NCBI GenBank assembly: GCA_937860195.1
Contig: CALMBN010000227.1
Coordinates: 1-13,273 of the forward strand
From: an uncultured Novosphingobium sp.
GTDB taxonomy: Bacteria; Pseudomonadota; Alphaproteobacteria; Sphingomonadales; Sphingomonadaceae
Length of the DNA stretch: 13,273 nt
Reading direction: 5' to 3'
In this document: one piece after another, positions 12,994 through 13,273 of the stretch
How positions within the stretch are numbered: position 1 is the first letter of the stretch
How the letters are laid out: every line of letters begins with the position of its first letter
Notes under the pieces: model-generated
Told to the model about the DNA's origin: nothing
What the model saw: only the letters and a program-made list of their open reading frames with translations
The model's database searches: none
Translations under genes and position numbers: made by a program

Positions 12994-13273
12994 CCACACC
13001 AACCCGCGCTGAGCCAATCTGGCTCGACGCGCGCGATGCCAATGCGGTTCATGACCGGCAACTGGCTGAGCATGGCGGCGGGGTTGGCCTGCGCGATGCG
13101 AGCTTGCTCGAATCCGCCCTGGCCCGACCTGTCAACCGCTGGAACTATGGACAGGATGATCCCGCCGAATTGGCTGCCGCCTATGCCTTTGGGATCGCTC
13201 GAAACCACCCGTTCATCGATGGCAACAAGCGCACAGCATGGGTGATCGCGCGTCTGTTTCTGGCGATCAACGG
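12990..13273 (+). CDS. doc: Doc-like (death-on-curing, Fic-fold) toxin, 3' end outside the window
   Basis: The first 94 residues of a Doc-family toxin; the frame is still open at the last base. The Fic core HPFIDGNKRTAW starts at residue 73, with the catalytic His73, Asp77, Asn79, Lys80 and Arg81 all present. The upstream GLRDASLLESALARP and AAAYAFGIARN segments are also typical of Doc. Family knowledge: Doc uses the Fic fold in reverse, phosphorylating EF-Tu and stopping translation, and a partner antitoxin blocks its active site. The start ATG at 12990 overlaps the antitoxin TGA as ATGA, so toxin translation is coupled to antitoxin synthesis. The expected full length is about 125-130 residues, so roughly the last quarter is missing here. 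Nothing visible suggests inactivation. Confidence 0.92.
   Translation, partial: MTTPTRAEPIWLDARDANAVHDRQLAEHGGGVGLRDASLLESALARPVNRWNYGQDDPAELAAAYAFGIARNHPFIDGNKRTAWVIARLFLAIN

Overview
The window looks like chromosomal DNA of a GC-rich alphaproteobacterium, most probably a sphingomonad or erythrobacter (Sphingomonadales). This is inferred from codon style, from a PabB-PabC fusion sitting in one operon with an aminotransferase, an RluA-type synthase and ArfB, and from the style of the individual proteins; no marker gene proves it. Coding density is very high. No gene-free gap exceeds 200 bp, and I saw no rRNA, tRNA, IS element or CRISPR array.

Left part (1-4523, minus strand): a tightly coupled operon reads right to left. 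It encodes a fused aminodeoxychorismate synthase/lyase (folate branch, p-aminobenzoate), a class I PLP aminotransferase, a short RluA-family pseudouridine synthase and the ribosome-rescue hydrolase ArfB. Junctions are 4-bp ATGA overlaps (twice) and a 20-bp overlap. Beyond it, also on the minus strand, is a short YtrA-type GntR regulator whose presumed target operon lies outside the window.

Middle (4636-9001, plus strand): a DUF853/HerA-like ATPase (YjgR type), then an exported M1-family zinc aminopeptidase with a complete active site. The aminopeptidase gene converges on, and overlaps by 29 bp, the histidine kinase gene that follows.

Signalling block (8973-11701, minus strand): an exported four-EF-hand protein, an OmpR-type response regulator and a membrane histidine kinase lie in one apparent operon. 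Three copies of GCGACAA lie upstream, two of them exactly one helical turn apart and overlapping a candidate -35. This suggests an autoregulated metal- or calcium-responsive system, and it is the most attractive little-described unit here.

Right end (11894-13273): a VOC-family protein and a cupin (minus strand) lie in the same reading frame, separated only by one TGA. The cupin's only plausible start is a TTG in the loop of a perfect GC hairpin, so stop-codon readthrough or coupled reinitiation is possible. Divergent from them is a toxin-antitoxin pair, an AbrB/MazE-fold antitoxin with a Doc/Fic-type toxin that is cut by the window end, in locally AT-richer DNA. Several genes (GntR, pabB, antitoxin) have a candidate -10 box so close to the start codon, and no Shine-Dalgarno, that leaderless or near-leaderless mRNAs are likely.
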